NCBI GenBank assembly: GCA_963837655.1
Contig: CAWIOK010000014.1
Location: 62,001 to 126,000, forward strand
Length of the DNA stretch: 64,000 bases
Source of the DNA: CAVVSD01 sp963837655
GTDB lineage: Bacteria > Actinomycetota > Thermoleophilia > Solirubrobacterales > Solirubrobacteraceae
Reading direction: 5' to 3'
Under the pieces are notes generated by a model. The model saw only the letters and a program-made list of their open reading frames with translations, did no database searches and was not told the DNA's origin. Positions 8,404 through 16,522 of the stretch are shown here, piece after piece. Numbering within the stretch: the stretch's first letter is position 1; every line of letters begins with the position of its first letter. Made by a program: the position numbers and the translations under genes.

Positions 8404-9656
8404 GCCGCGGTGAGCGCCTGGACTTCTGCCGCGTAGCCGAAGACCTGCGCCGCGCCGAAGCAGTTCCACGGATCGACGACGAGGGGGTCGCCCGAGCCGA
8501 GCGCGGCGATCCGCGCCAGCGTCGCGGGGCCGCGGAAGACCGTGTGGTTCGTCGCCACGACGATCGCGTCGGCGTCGCGCACCGCCTCCTCGAACGACGA
8601 CGTCGGCGTGGCGACCTCGGGATCGTGGATCGCGACGTCGGCGAGCTCGCGCTCGAGCAGGCGGATGAGCTTGTGGGCGAGGGAGTCGCGCTCGTCGTCC
8701 GTGTCGGCCTTGAACGCGAGGCCGAGGACCGCGACCTTGCGCCCCGACAGCGGGCCGAGACGCCGCTTCATGCCCTCGACGAGGAACAGCGGCACCGACT
8801 CGTTGACGCGGGAGACCGCCAGCAGCATCCCAGGGGCAGCGGACCGCTCCTCTGAGAACGCGAAGTCCTTGCGCAGGCACGTCCCGGCCGTCAGTCCGGG
8901 CGAGGCGATTCCGCCGCGGGGGTAGTCGCGGTTGATGAGGTCGATGACGTCGAAGACGTTCGCCCCGTGCTGCTCGCAGTCCATCATCAGGAGGTTGGGC
9001 AGCGCGAACGTCGTGTAGCGCAGGATGTTGGTCCAGATCTTCGCGAGCTCGGCCTGGACCGGTGTCGTCTGCGTGATCGGCGCGCCGAAGGTCTCGAAGA
9101 GCGACGCGGCGCGCTCGCCGGAGGCCGCGCCGACGCCGCCGACGATGCACGGCAGCGTGTCGATCTCCTCGAAGAACCGCCCGGCCGCGATGCGCTCCGG
9201 GACGTGGGCGACGAAGACGTCCTCGCCCACCCGCAGGCCGAGGTGCTTGGCGATGTAGCCCGCCACGAAGTCGGTGGTGCCGGGCGCGACGGTCGAGCGC
9301 AGCACGATCGTCTGCCCCGGGCGCAGGTGCGCGAGCAGGTCGTCGAGCGCGGAGCGGATGTCGCGGATGTCGATCTCGATGTGCGAGAACGACGGCGTCC
9401 CGAGCGTGATGACGATGTTATCGGCGCGCGCGGCGTCGGCGACCGAGTCGGTGAGCGCCAGGCGACCGGACGCGTGGACGCGGTCCAGCGCCTCCTGCGC
9501 TCCGGGCTCGTCGAAGGGCATGCGACCCTCGGCGACGGCCGCGAGGCGCTCCGCGTCGGCGTCGACCCCCAGCACGTTGAGGCCGCGATCGGCGAACGAG
9601 AGGGCCAACGGCAACCCGATCCGCCCGATGCCGATGACGGAGACGTCGATGGACAC
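8400..9656 (-). CDS. UDP-N-acetylmannosamine/UDP-glucose dehydrogenase family (WecC-like)
   Basis: A 418-residue nucleotide-sugar 6-dehydrogenase that oxidises a UDP-hexose to the uronic acid with NAD. The N-terminal Rossmann motif is GIGRIGLPLAL, VLRSTVAPGTT follows, and VPERIAAGRFFEE is typical of the UDP-ManNAc dehydrogenase branch. The catalytic Cys is in LTAGTCLRKDF, and the C-terminal domain has VLGLAFKADTDDERDS. Start GTG 9656 is set by a TAGCCT box 7 bases upstream. It probably provides a uronic acid for the glycan together with the downstream epimerase. Confidence 0.85.
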   Translation of the reverse strand: MSIDVSVIGIGRIGLPLALSFADRGLNVLGVDADAERLAAVAEGRMPFDEPGAQEALDRVHASGRLALTDSVADAARADNIVITLGTPSFSHIEIDIRDIRSALDDLLAHLRPGQTIVLRSTVAPGTTDFVAGYIAKHLGLRVGEDVFVAHVPERIAAGRFFEEIDTLPCIVGGVGAASGERAASLFETFGAPITQTTPVQAELAKIWTNILRYTTFALPNLLMMDCEQHGANVFDVIDLINRDYPRGGIASPGLTAGTCLRKDFAFSEERSAAPGMLLAVSRVNESVPLFLVEGMKRRLGPLSGRKVAVLGLAFKADTDDERDSLAHKLIRLLERELADVAIHDPEVATPTSSFEEAVRDADAIVVATNHTVFRGPATLARIAALGSGDPLVVDPWNCFGAAQVFGYAAEVQALTAA

Positions 9657-9663
9657 GTCCGGC

Positions 9664-9669
9664 AGGCTA
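9664..9669 (-). promoter_or_regulatory. -10 box TAGCCT, overlapping the upstream stop codon
   Basis: Minus-strand TAGCCT ends 7 bases before GTG 9656. Its TAG is at the same time the stop codon of the WecG/TagA gene (9667-9669). A leaderless promoter is thus embedded in the stop of the preceding gene. Confidence 0.5.
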
Positions 9670-10512
9670 GCTGTCGGCGCCGCGCGCACGACGGCCGCGC
9701 GCCAGCTGCGAGGCGAAGCCCGCGACGAAGCGCGGGTTGTAGCGCAGGTAGCGCCGCCACAGACGCCGCGGCTCCTGCGCCAGGCGGAACGCCCACTCCA
9801 GACCCGCCGACTGCATCCAGCCCGGGGCCTGCGGCACGAGGCCGGCGTGGAAGTCGAACGCCGCGCCGACGCCGACGAGCACCGGCGCGTCGAGGCGGCC
9901 GCGCATCGCGGCCATCCACTTCTCCTGCTTGGGCACGCCGATGCCGACCCACACGATGTCGGCGCCGGTCCGGTTGATCTCGTCCGCGATGACGTCGAGC
10001 TCGTCGCCGTCGAGGTCGCGGAACGGGGGCGAGCAGCCGCCGACGACCCGCAGGCCGGGGAACTTGCGCCGGAGGTTGAGCGTGAGCTGGACGAGCGCGC
10101 CCTGGTTGCGCCCGCCGTACAGGAAGATCCGGGTGCCTTGCGCCGCGGCGCGCTCGCAGTGGCGCAGCATCAGGTCGGGGCCGTAGACGCGGTCGGGCAG
10201 CCGGTGGCCGAGCGCGCGGAGCGCCCAGACGAGCGGCTGGCCGTCGGGGACGACGAGGCTGGCGCCGAGGACGGCGGCCATGGCGTCAGGGTCCTCCTGG
10301 GCGACCATGACCGTGTGGGTCGCGGCGACGCAGACGTAGCCGCTGCCGCGGGCTGCGATCGTCCCGTCCATCCAGTCCAGGGCGCCGTCGTAGTCGACTG
10401 CGGAGACCGGGACGCCGAGCACCTCGATCGCCTCGGGCGGGGCAGGAGCGCGCTGGAAGCGCCCGCTGGGCTCCTCGTAGGAGAGCGTCGTGGTGTCGAT
10501 GGGGATCGTCAT
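9667..10512 (-). CDS. WecG/TagA/CpsF family glycosyltransferase (GT26)
   Basis: A 281-residue protein. Motifs of the family in order: EVLGVPVSAVDYDGALDWM, YVCVAATHTVMVA, VVPDGQPLVWALR, RVYGPDLMLRHCE, FLYGG, and VGIGVPKQEKWM. Family members add N-acetylmannosamine or a uronic acid to lipid-linked GlcNAc early in glycan assembly. It lies next to a UDP-ManNAc dehydrogenase-like gene, so ManNAc(A) is a plausible donor. A C-terminal basic tail (RGRRARGADS) would suit membrane association. Confidence 0.9.
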   Translation of the reverse strand: MTIPIDTTTLSYEEPSGRFQRAPAPPEAIEVLGVPVSAVDYDGALDWMDGTIAARGSGYVCVAATHTVMVAQEDPDAMAAVLGASLVVPDGQPLVWALRALGHRLPDRVYGPDLMLRHCERAAAQGTRIFLYGGRNQGALVQLTLNLRRKFPGLRVVGGCSPPFRDLDGDELDVIADEINRTGADIVWVGIGVPKQEKWMAAMRGRLDAPVLVGVGAAFDFHAGLVPQAPGWMQSAGLEWAFRLAQEPRRLWRRYLRYNPRFVAGFASQLARGRRARGADS

Positions 10513-10630
10513 CGGATGGTGCTAACGGCGGTACACCGCCGAAGTCGCGCGGATTCATCTGCGGCTTTCCTTGCAAGACGGCACCCGCGCGGCGCCCATG
10601 AGTCAAGCAGGTCGGCCTGGTCGCCCTTCG

Positions 10631-10636
10631 TAGACT
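10631..10636 (+). promoter_or_regulatory. -10 box TAGACT for a leaderless GTG start
   Basis: TAGACT lies 7 bases before GTG 10644. No convincing -35 hexamer is seen at the usual distance. Confidence 0.45.
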
Positions 10637-10643
10637 GCCGCGC

Positions 10644-11612
10644 GTGCCAGCAAGGACCCCGCGCCGCGCGCTGGTCACCGGGGTGACCGGCCAGGACGGC
10701 TCCTACCTCGCCGAGATCCTGGTCGCGACCGGTCGCGAGGTCGTCGGCATGGCGCGCGACCCCGCCGCGGACGCCCCCAACCTCGCCGCCGTGGCGGGCG
10801 ACGTGACGATCGTCGGCGGCGACCTGTCCGACCCGGCGGCCCTGCGTCGCCTGGTCGCCGAGGTGGCGCCCGACGAGCTGTTCCACCTCGCCGCGCCCAC
10901 GTTCGTCCCCGCCTCCTGGGCCGACCCGGCGACGACGCTCGCCGAGATCGCCGGCGCGACGGCGACGCTCCTCGCGGCGGCCGAGGGCACCGGCATCCGC
11001 GTGTTCGTGGCGACGTCCAGCGAGGTCTTCGGGGACGCCGGCGAGTCGCCCCAGCGCGAGTCCTCGCCGATGCGACCGTGGTCGCCCTACGGCGTGGCCA
11101 AGCTCGCCGCCCACCGCCTCGTCGGCGCCTACCGGCGCGGCGGGCTGCACGCGACGAGCGGCATCACGTTCAACCACGAGTCGCCGCGCCGGCCGGAGCG
11201 GTTCCTCCCGCGGAAGGTGACGCGCGGCGCCGCGGCGATCGCGCTGGGCCTGGAGAGCGAGCTGTCGCTGGGATCGCTCGATGCCGTCCGCGACTGGAGC
11301 GCGGCGCAGGACATCGTGCGCGGCGCGCTGCTGGCCGTCGAGCACGACGAGCCGGGCGACTACGTCTTCGCCAGCGGCGTCGGGCGCACGGTGGGCGATC
11401 TCGTCGGGGCCGCGTTCGCCGCCGTCGGGCTGGATCCCGCCGACCACGTCCGCGTCGACCCCGCGTTCGTGCGCCCACCCGAGGCGACGCCGCCGGTCGG
11501 CGATCCGTCCCACGCCAGGGCGGTGCTCGGCTGGGAGCCGGAGATCTCCTTCGAGGACCTGATCGGCGGCATGGTCGCCGCCGATGTGGACCTGCTGCGC
11601 GCTAGGGCCTGA
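10644..11612 (+). CDS. GDP-mannose 4,6-dehydratase family SDR (divergent paralogue)
   Basis: A 322-residue SDR with the Gmd-type opening VTGVTGQDGSYLAE, the active-site stretch TSSEVFG, SPYGVAK with Tyr/Lys, and the family mark FNHESPRRPE. The DWGYA region of classical Gmd is replaced by VRDWSAAQD, and overall it is less conserved than its neighbour. It may be a second dehydratase or a reductase acting on the same GDP-4-keto sugar. It converges on the classical gmd and overlaps it by 11 bases. The GTG start is supported by the TAGACT box. Confidence 0.75.
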   Translation: MPARTPRRALVTGVTGQDGSYLAEILVATGREVVGMARDPAADAPNLAAVAGDVTIVGGDLSDPAALRRLVAEVAPDELFHLAAPTFVPASWADPATTLAEIAGATATLLAAAEGTGIRVFVATSSEVFGDAGESPQRESSPMRPWSPYGVAKLAAHRLVGAYRRGGLHATSGITFNHESPRRPERFLPRKVTRGAAAIALGLESELSLGSLDAVRDWSAAQDIVRGALLAVEHDEPGDYVFASGVGRTVGDLVGAAFAAVGLDPADHVRVDPAFVRPPEATPPVGDPSHARAVLGWEPEISFEDLIGGMVAADVDLLRARA

Positions 11613-12567
11613 GCAGCTCGAGGTCCGCGCGGGTCATGAGCCGGATGAGCTCCTCGAAGCTCGTCTTCGGCTGCCACCCGAGCAGGTCCTTGGCCTTCGT
11701 CGAGTCGCCGACCAGCTCGTCGACCTCCGCCGGGCGCAGGAACGACGGGTCGATGACGACGTGCTTCTCCCAGTCGGGGACGCCGGCCTCGTCGAAGGCG
11801 ATCTCGACGCAGTCGCGGACGGTGTTCATCTTGCCGGTCGCGATGACGAAGTCCTCGGGCTCGTCGCGCTGCAGCATGAGGTACATCGCCTCGACGTAGT
11901 CGGCGGCGTAGCCCCAGTCGCGCTGCGCGTCGAGATTGCCCAGCCGCAGCTCGTCGAGCTTGCCGTGCTTGATCGCCGCGGCGTGCCAGGTGACCTTGCG
12001 GGTCACGAACTCCAGGCCGCGCCGTGGCGACTCGTGGTTGAAGAGGATCCCGCTCGTCGCGTGGAGGTCGTAGGACTCGCGGTAGTTGACGGTGATGAAG
12101 TGGCCGTAGGCCTTCGCCACGCCGTAGGGCGACCGCGGGTAGAACGGGGTCGACTCGGTCTGCGGGACCTCGCGGACCTTGCCGAACATCTCCGAGGAGC
12201 TCGCCTGGTAGAAGCGCGCCTCGGGGCAGACCTCGCGCATCGCCTCCAGGAGGCGGGTGACGCCGACGCCGGTGAACTCCGCGGTCAACGTGGGCTGGAT
12301 CCACGAGACGGCGACGAACGACATGGCGGCGAGGTTGTAGATCTCCTCGGGCTCCGACGCCCGCAGGGTGTCGGTGAGCGACCGGTGATCGAGCAGGTCG
12401 CCCTGGTGCAGCGTGATGCGATCGCGGAGGTGCTCGATGCGGTCGAACTTCTCCGTCGACGCCCGCCGGACCATCCCGTGGACGTCGTATCCCTTCTCGA
12501 GCAGCAGCTCGGCGAGGTAGGAGCCGTCCTGGCCGGTGATCCCGGTGATGAGTGCTGACTTGGGCAT
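11602..12567 (-). CDS. gmd: GDP-mannose 4,6-dehydratase
   Basis: A 321-residue enzyme converting GDP-mannose to GDP-4-keto-6-deoxymannose, precursor of GDP-rhamnose, GDP-fucose and related sugars. Highly conserved blocks: ITGITGQDGSYLAELLLEKG, YNLAAMSFVAVSW, YQASSSEMFGKV, RSPYGVAKAYGHF, FNHESPRRGLEFVTRKVT, QRDWGYAADYVEAM and RPAEVDELVGD. All catalytic residues (Ser/Thr, Glu, Tyr, Lys) appear present. A TAGCCT box lies 11 bases before ATG 12567. The length is slightly below typical bacterial Gmd. The identification is strong. Confidence 0.93.
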   Translation of the reverse strand: MPKSALITGITGQDGSYLAELLLEKGYDVHGMVRRASTEKFDRIEHLRDRITLHQGDLLDHRSLTDTLRASEPEEIYNLAAMSFVAVSWIQPTLTAEFTGVGVTRLLEAMREVCPEARFYQASSSEMFGKVREVPQTESTPFYPRSPYGVAKAYGHFITVNYRESYDLHATSGILFNHESPRRGLEFVTRKVTWHAAAIKHGKLDELRLGNLDAQRDWGYAADYVEAMYLMLQRDEPEDFVIATGKMNTVRDCVEIAFDEAGVPDWEKHVVIDPSFLRPAEVDELVGDSTKAKDLLGWQPKTSFEELIRLMTRADLELLRP

Positions 12568-12578
12568 TCGGCGCTGGC

Positions 12579-12584
12579 AGGCTA
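12579..12584 (-). promoter_or_regulatory. -10 box TAGCCT of gmd
   Basis: Minus-strand TAGCCT ends 11 bases before ATG 12567, in the 23-base gap after the methyltransferase stop. Confidence 0.4.
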
Positions 12585-12590
12585 GTAGGC

Positions 12591-13376
12591 CTACCGGATC
12601 GCCGTCTTGCGCAGGACGGTGATGAACTCGTGGCGGACCGGCACGAGCGCCTCCAGCTCGAGCGGGATCCCCTCGTCGTGGGCGCAGTGGCGGACGAGCT
12701 CGGCGAAGACCGCCGGGGTCCAGACGTGGAAGTGGATCGAGTAGCTCGCGTCGCGCAGCTCGGCCGCCCGGGCGACGACCCTGGATTCGGGTGCGCGCTC
12801 GACGAGGCGGACCCATTCCGCGTAGTGCTCGTCGCGCGACACCGCCGGGCCCTCCCGGTGATCGCGGGCGAGATGCTCGATCGTGGTGAGCGGGCGCCCC
12901 TCGTCGAACGTCTCGCGCGGATCGGGGTTGGCGAGGAACAGGACGCCGCCGGGCCGGAGGACCCGCGTGTGCTGTGCGAGCGTGCCGATCGGGTCCTCGG
13001 TGTGCTCGAGGAAGTGGTTGGCGACGACGAAGTCGACCGACGCGTCCGGGACGGTCGTCAGGCGCTCGCCGTCATCGACGACGTCCACCTGGACGAGGTC
13101 GTGGCCCTCGAGCTCGGGGTACTCGCGGATGAGCGCCTCGTTGTCCATGCGGTCGACGTAGCGGATGCCGACGCCCCGCGGCAGCGGCAGCGGCAGGTGC
13201 AGCGGGCCGATCTCCAGGCCCTCGCCGTGCAGGAAGCGGCGCGCGAGGCGTAGACGCGCGCGGCGCACCTCCTGGCGGTCGGGCAGGAGCGAGACGAGCT
13301 TGACGCGTACCGGCGGCGGCAGCATCGCGGCGACGCGGTGGGGGCTCGGGTACAGGTGCTCGGGACGGGCGCTCAC
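12591..13376 (-). CDS. Class I SAM-dependent methyltransferase
   Basis: A 261-residue protein. After a basic N-terminal region, EGLEIGPLHLPLPLP sits where motif I would be and is atypical of DxGxGxG. VDFVVANHFLEHTEDP and RVLRPGGVLFLANPD are clear methyltransferase motifs IV-VI. The start was placed at GTG 13376 so as not to run into the divergent gene's start; upstream in-frame codons exist. It probably O-methylates a sugar or acts on a lipid-linked glycan. The substrate is unknown, and the altered SAM loop leaves some doubt about activity. Confidence 0.7.
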   Translation of the reverse strand: MSARPEHLYPSPHRVAAMLPPPVRVKLVSLLPDRQEVRRARLRLARRFLHGEGLEIGPLHLPLPLPRGVGIRYVDRMDNEALIREYPELEGHDLVQVDVVDDGERLTTVPDASVDFVVANHFLEHTEDPIGTLAQHTRVLRPGGVLFLANPDPRETFDEGRPLTTIEHLARDHREGPAVSRDEHYAEWVRLVERAPESRVVARAAELRDASYSIHFHVWTPAVFAELVRHCAHDEGIPLELEALVPVRHEFITVLRKTAIR

Positions 13377-13394
13377 GGCCCGCAGTGTGGCACC

Positions 13395-13400
13395 TATGCT
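13395..13400 (+). promoter_or_regulatory. -10 box TATGCT
   Basis: TATGCT ends 10 bases before ATG 13411, supporting a leaderless or near-leaderless transcript for the gene that follows. Confidence 0.4.
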
Positions 13401-13410
13401 GCCCCAGCCC

Positions 13411-14190
13411 ATGCCCGCGCTCTGCCTCGTGCACCTGCTGTGGGGACCGTTCGGGCCCGCGGCCGCGACGCGGTTCGGGACCGCCTACCGAGCGGTCGAT
13501 CCTGGCGTCGAGCACCGCTTCGTCGCGGTCTACAACGGCTTCCGCGGCGACGTCTCGGCGGTGCGCTCGGCGCTCGGCGTGCGGGCCGACCAGGAGGTCC
13601 ACCTGGAGGGACGAGCGCAGGACCTCATCGCCTACCGGCGCGCGCTCGACGAGATCGACTGCGACCGCGTGGCGTTCGTCAACGGCTGGGCCGAGCCGCT
13701 CGTCGACGGCTGGCTCGCGATGCTGACCGGCGCCCTCGACGTCGAGCGCGTCGGGATCGCGGGCTGCACCGCGTCGTGGGAGAGCCCGGCCACGGCCGCG
13801 CCCCCGCACCTGAAGCTGCATCGGCGGCGGTTGTTCGAGCCGTTCCCCAACCCCCACGTACGGACGAACGCGTGGACGATCGCGACCGACCTCGCCCGCT
13901 CGCTGGAGTGGGACGTGCGCCGGCGCAAGGTGGGCGCGGAGTCGCTGGAGAGCGGCAGGCGAGGGCTCACGCGGCAGGTCCAGGCGACGGGCCTGCGGCC
14001 GGTGATGGTGTCCCGGCGCGGCGTCGTCGAGATCGAGGACTGGCCGGAGGCCCGGGTGTTCCGGTCGGGACGCCAGGAGGAGCTGCTCGTCCGCGACAAC
14101 CGCACCCGCCAATACGACGACGCCGATCCGCGCCGGAGGGAGTTCCTGGCGCGGATGGCGTGGGGCCGACGGGCGCTACTCGATGCGTGA
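13411..14190 (+). CDS. Unrecognised protein, possibly a GT-A-like transferase
   Basis: A 259-residue soluble protein that I cannot assign to a family. The opening LCLVHLLWGPFGPAA, then VEHRFVAVYNGFRGD and VAFVNGWAEPLVDGWLAML with GIAGCTASWES, reads like an alternating Rossmann or GT-A core. FVNG could replace the usual DxD. Near the C-terminus VSRRGVVEIEDWPEARVFRSG and VRDNRTRQYDD are polar. It is surrounded by glycan genes and most likely modifies the same glycan. Its 3' end overlaps the convergent DUF1579 gene by 15 bases. Confidence 0.5.
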   Translation: MPALCLVHLLWGPFGPAAATRFGTAYRAVDPGVEHRFVAVYNGFRGDVSAVRSALGVRADQEVHLEGRAQDLIAYRRALDEIDCDRVAFVNGWAEPLVDGWLAMLTGALDVERVGIAGCTASWESPATAAPPHLKLHRRRLFEPFPNPHVRTNAWTIATDLARSLEWDVRRRKVGAESLESGRRGLTRQVQATGLRPVMVSRRGVVEIEDWPEARVFRSGRQEELLVRDNRTRQYDDADPRRREFLARMAWGRRALLDA

Positions 14191-14631
14191 GCCCGCGAAC
14201 TCGTAGGCGACCATGCCCGGGTCGTTCTCGTGCCCGGGGTCCGGTGCCCAGCGGCCCTCGAAGCTGGTCCCGTCGTTGCTGAGCGTCGCGCGCATCGTGG
14301 CGCCGGCGTCCATCCGGATCGTCAGCTCCTGGCCCTCCAGGGACCAGTGGTACCCGACGGGGACCGGCGCGACGTTGGAGTAGACGGCCGAGGCGAGCGA
14401 GTCCGTCTCCGGCTCGTAGCCGACGAGCTCGATGCCGTCGATCTGCACCATGCCCGCGAAGTCGATGAGCGTGTGCTGGCGCAGGAAGTGCCCGCCGGGC
14501 AGCCAGTCGAGCTCGATCGTGCCGTGGATGTTGTCGTCCTCGGCGCCGTCGGTGCGGCCCTGCAGGCGCCAGCGGCCGACCATCGGATCGAGGGTGCGGA
14601 GCCTGGGGTGGGGCTCTGGGAACGCGGACAT
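14176..14631 (-). CDS. DUF1579-like small beta-barrel protein
   Basis: A 151-residue protein with the pattern of the DUF1579 family: MVGRWRLQGRT, an acidic turn, and repeated beta strands (GHFLRQHTLIDFAGMVQIDG, YSNVAPVPVGYHWSLEG). The fold resembles lipocalin-like ligand carriers. An AGGAGG Shine-Dalgarno lies 8 bases before ATG 14631. It follows the fused ArsR-SRPBCC gene by 20 bases on the same strand, so it is probably the second gene of that operon and shares its inducer. The ligand is unknown. Confidence 0.65.
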   Translation of the reverse strand: MSAFPEPHPRLRTLDPMVGRWRLQGRTDGAEDDNIHGTIELDWLPGGHFLRQHTLIDFAGMVQIDGIELVGYEPETDSLASAVYSNVAPVPVGYHWSLEGQELTIRMDAGATMRATLSNDGTSFEGRWAPDPGHENDPGMVAYEFAGSRIE

Positions 14632-14651
14632 CGTGGCTTCCTCCTTCGTGG

Positions 14652-15440
14652 TCAGGTCAGGGCTCGTGCGAGCCGATCGAGGGACTGCTCCCAGCCGATG
14701 CGCATGCCGGCGAGCGCCGGGGCGGCGGCGGCGGTCGATGCGTCGATCCGGGCCTGCAGCGACAGCACCGTGCCGTCGGCGGCCGGATCGAGGCGCACCG
14801 CGTACGCGACGGTGAAGAGGGGGGCGCCGTCTGGGCCGAGCGGCGCCATCTCGAAGTCCAGGGCGTGGGGCGCCTCGGCGGCGACGACGTGCCCGGACGC
14901 ACGGTGGCGTGTGCCGTCGCCCTCCTGCAGCACGAGCGTCATGGCGCCGCCGGGCCGGGGATCGACCTCGCACTCGGCGACCGTGAAGTGCTCTGGCGCC
15001 CACCAGGTACGCATCCGCTCGGAGGTGGTCCAGAACGACCAGAGCTCCTGGGGCGTCGCGGCGACGCTCCGCTCGAGCTCCAGCACCCGCCCCACGGCCC
15101 AGGCCGGGTCGGCGGCTGCCGCGGCGCTCTCGGCGTCCAGGGCGCGGCGGTAGGCGTCGAGCGCGGCCTCGGACGACGGCGCGTCGCGGGCGAGGTCGGC
15201 GAGCCAGTCGCGCAGCTCGGCGAACCGGGGGCGCTCGAGTGCGCAGATCCGCCGCTGCCCGAGCGGGTGGACCGTGATCAGGCCGGTGCGCTGGAGCGTC
15301 TGCAGGTGCTTGGTGACCTGGGGCTGGCGAAGGTCCAGCGCAGCGGCGATCTCACCGACCGCGTGCGGCCGCACGTCGAGCAGTTCGACGATGCGCAGGC
15401 GCGTGGGCTCGGCGAGAGCGGTGAGAGCACTGGCGTCCAC
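14652..15440 (-). CDS. Fused ArsR regulator-SRPBCC (AHSA1) protein
   Basis: A 262-residue single chain with two domains. Residues 1-~85 are an ArsR winged helix (ALAEPTRLRIVELLDVRPH, then LRQPQVTKHLQTLQRTGLI). Residues ~118-262 are an AHSA1/SRPBCC ligand pocket (LERSVAATPQELWSFWTTSE, TWWAPEHFTVAECEVDPRPGG). The same two proteins occur as separate genes at 6453-7401; here the sensor is joined to the DNA-binding domain. The start GTG 15440 is fixed by a -35/-10 promoter ending 7 bases upstream with an inverted repeat over the -10. The reading frame is intact. Confidence 0.8.
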   Translation of the reverse strand: MDASALTALAEPTRLRIVELLDVRPHAVGEIAAALDLRQPQVTKHLQTLQRTGLITVHPLGQRRICALERPRFAELRDWLADLARDAPSSEAALDAYRRALDAESAAAAADPAWAVGRVLELERSVAATPQELWSFWTTSERMRTWWAPEHFTVAECEVDPRPGGAMTLVLQEGDGTRHRASGHVVAAEAPHALDFEMAPLGPDGAPLFTVAYAVRLDPAADGTVLSLQARIDASTAAAAPALAGMRIGWEQSLDRLARALT

Positions 15441-15443
15441 GCG

Positions 15444-15460
15444 GATGAGTATTCCTCATC
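15444..15460 (-). promoter_or_regulatory. Inverted repeat over the -10: probable ArsR operator
   Basis: GATGAG (15444-15449) and CTCATC (15455-15460) are exact reverse complements separated by 5 bases and cover the -10 box. A second repeat, ATATTC (15465-15470) and GAATAT (15479-15484), brackets the -35. Either could be the regulator's binding site. Confidence 0.55.
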
Positions 15461-15477
15461 ACGCATATTCGTGTCAA
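15448..15477 (-). promoter_or_regulatory. Promoter of the ArsR-SRPBCC gene (TTGACA, 18 bp, AATACT)
   Basis: On the minus strand a perfect TTGACA (15472-15477) is spaced 18 bases from AATACT (15448-15453), which ends 7 bases before GTG 15440. This is the clearest two-element promoter in the window, in a locally AT-rich island. Confidence 0.65.
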
Positions 15478-15484
15478 AGAATAT

Positions 15485-16519
15485 CTACTGGAGCTCCTGC
15501 GCCGGTCGTCGCCGCCGCAGGCGCCGCACGGCGAACGACCATCGTCGGCGCAGCGCCTCGCCCAGCCCGATCGTCAGCAACGATGGATCCGGCACGCCGA
15601 CGCGGGACGCCTGCCCCGCCGCATTCCCCCGCCGGCGCTCGCGAAGCACCTCCGGCTGCCGCGAGACCAGGAGGTCGAAGGCGAGCACCGGCCAGTCGAG
15701 CACCGCCACGCGCAGGAACGCCGACCTCCCGCGCCGGCCGTGGCGCCCGAGCACGAACCCCCGGCCGAAGGCGTCCAGCCTTCGCTGCAGCGGGGTCGCC
15801 GCACCCAGGGTCGCCCCGTGGCGGTGCAGCGCCAGCGCGGACGGCACGAACGCGCACGCCCATCCCGCCCGGCGCAGTCGCAGCGCCAGGTCGACGTCCT
15901 CCCAGTACGCGAACAGCGCGGGGTCGAAGCCGCCGGCGTCGCGCCACGCCGACGCGCGGTACCCCGCCGCGCCCCCGCACGGGCCGGCGGGGGTGCGGCC
16001 GCCGAGCGACGTGACCGGCGCGTTCCAGCCCAGATCCCAGGAGCCGACGGTGACGTCCAGCTCCACGCCGGCGGAGTCCACGCGATCGGGATGCGGCCGC
16101 TGGGTCAGCACGCCCGCCGCCATGCCCACCGCGGGGTCGGTGAACGGCGCGAGCATCCGCTCGGCGAAGTCCGGCGCGGGGACCGCGTCGTTGTTGACGA
16201 CGAGCAGCACGTGGCCGGTTGCGCGCTCGGCGCCGAGGTTCACCGCCCTCCCGAACCCGACGTTCTCCTCGACCCCGACCAGCACGACGCCGGGGAACTC
16301 CGCGGCCACGGCGTCGGCGGTCCCGTCGATCGAGCCGTTGTCCACGACGACGACCTCGCAGTCCACCGTCTGGACGGCCAGCGCTCGCAGGCACTCCCGC
16401 AGCACGTCCAGCCCGTTCCAGCTCGGGACGACGAAGGAGCCTGACAGAGAAGGGGGACCCGCCTGCGGCGGCCCGTTACGGCCTTCGAGATCGTCCTGAT
16501 GCACGGGCCGCCTCGGCAC
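15485..16519 (-). CDS. Glycosyltransferase family 2 (rhamnosyltransferase-like)
   Basis: A 344-residue GT2 enzyme. SFVVPSWNGLDVLRECL opens the GT-A core; VVVVDNGSIDGT and the NNDAV motif (metal site) follow. AGYRASAWRDAGGFDPALF and YWEDVDLALRLRRAGW are hallmarks of rhamnosyl-type GT2 enzymes. A basic C-terminal tail could bind the membrane. GTG 16519 lies 3 bases after the upstream methyltransferase stop, indicating one operon. The ~25 residues before the core are unusual, so the true start could be further in. Confidence 0.8.
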   Translation of the reverse strand: MPRRPVHQDDLEGRNGPPQAGPPSLSGSFVVPSWNGLDVLRECLRALAVQTVDCEVVVVDNGSIDGTADAVAAEFPGVVLVGVEENVGFGRAVNLGAERATGHVLLVVNNDAVPAPDFAERMLAPFTDPAVGMAAGVLTQRPHPDRVDSAGVELDVTVGSWDLGWNAPVTSLGGRTPAGPCGGAAGYRASAWRDAGGFDPALFAYWEDVDLALRLRRAGWACAFVPSALALHRHGATLGAATPLQRRLDAFGRGFVLGRHGRRGRSAFLRVAVLDWPVLAFDLLVSRQPEVLRERRRGNAAGQASRVGVPDPSLLTIGLGEALRRRWSFAVRRLRRRRPAQELQ

Positions 16520-16522
16520 CCC

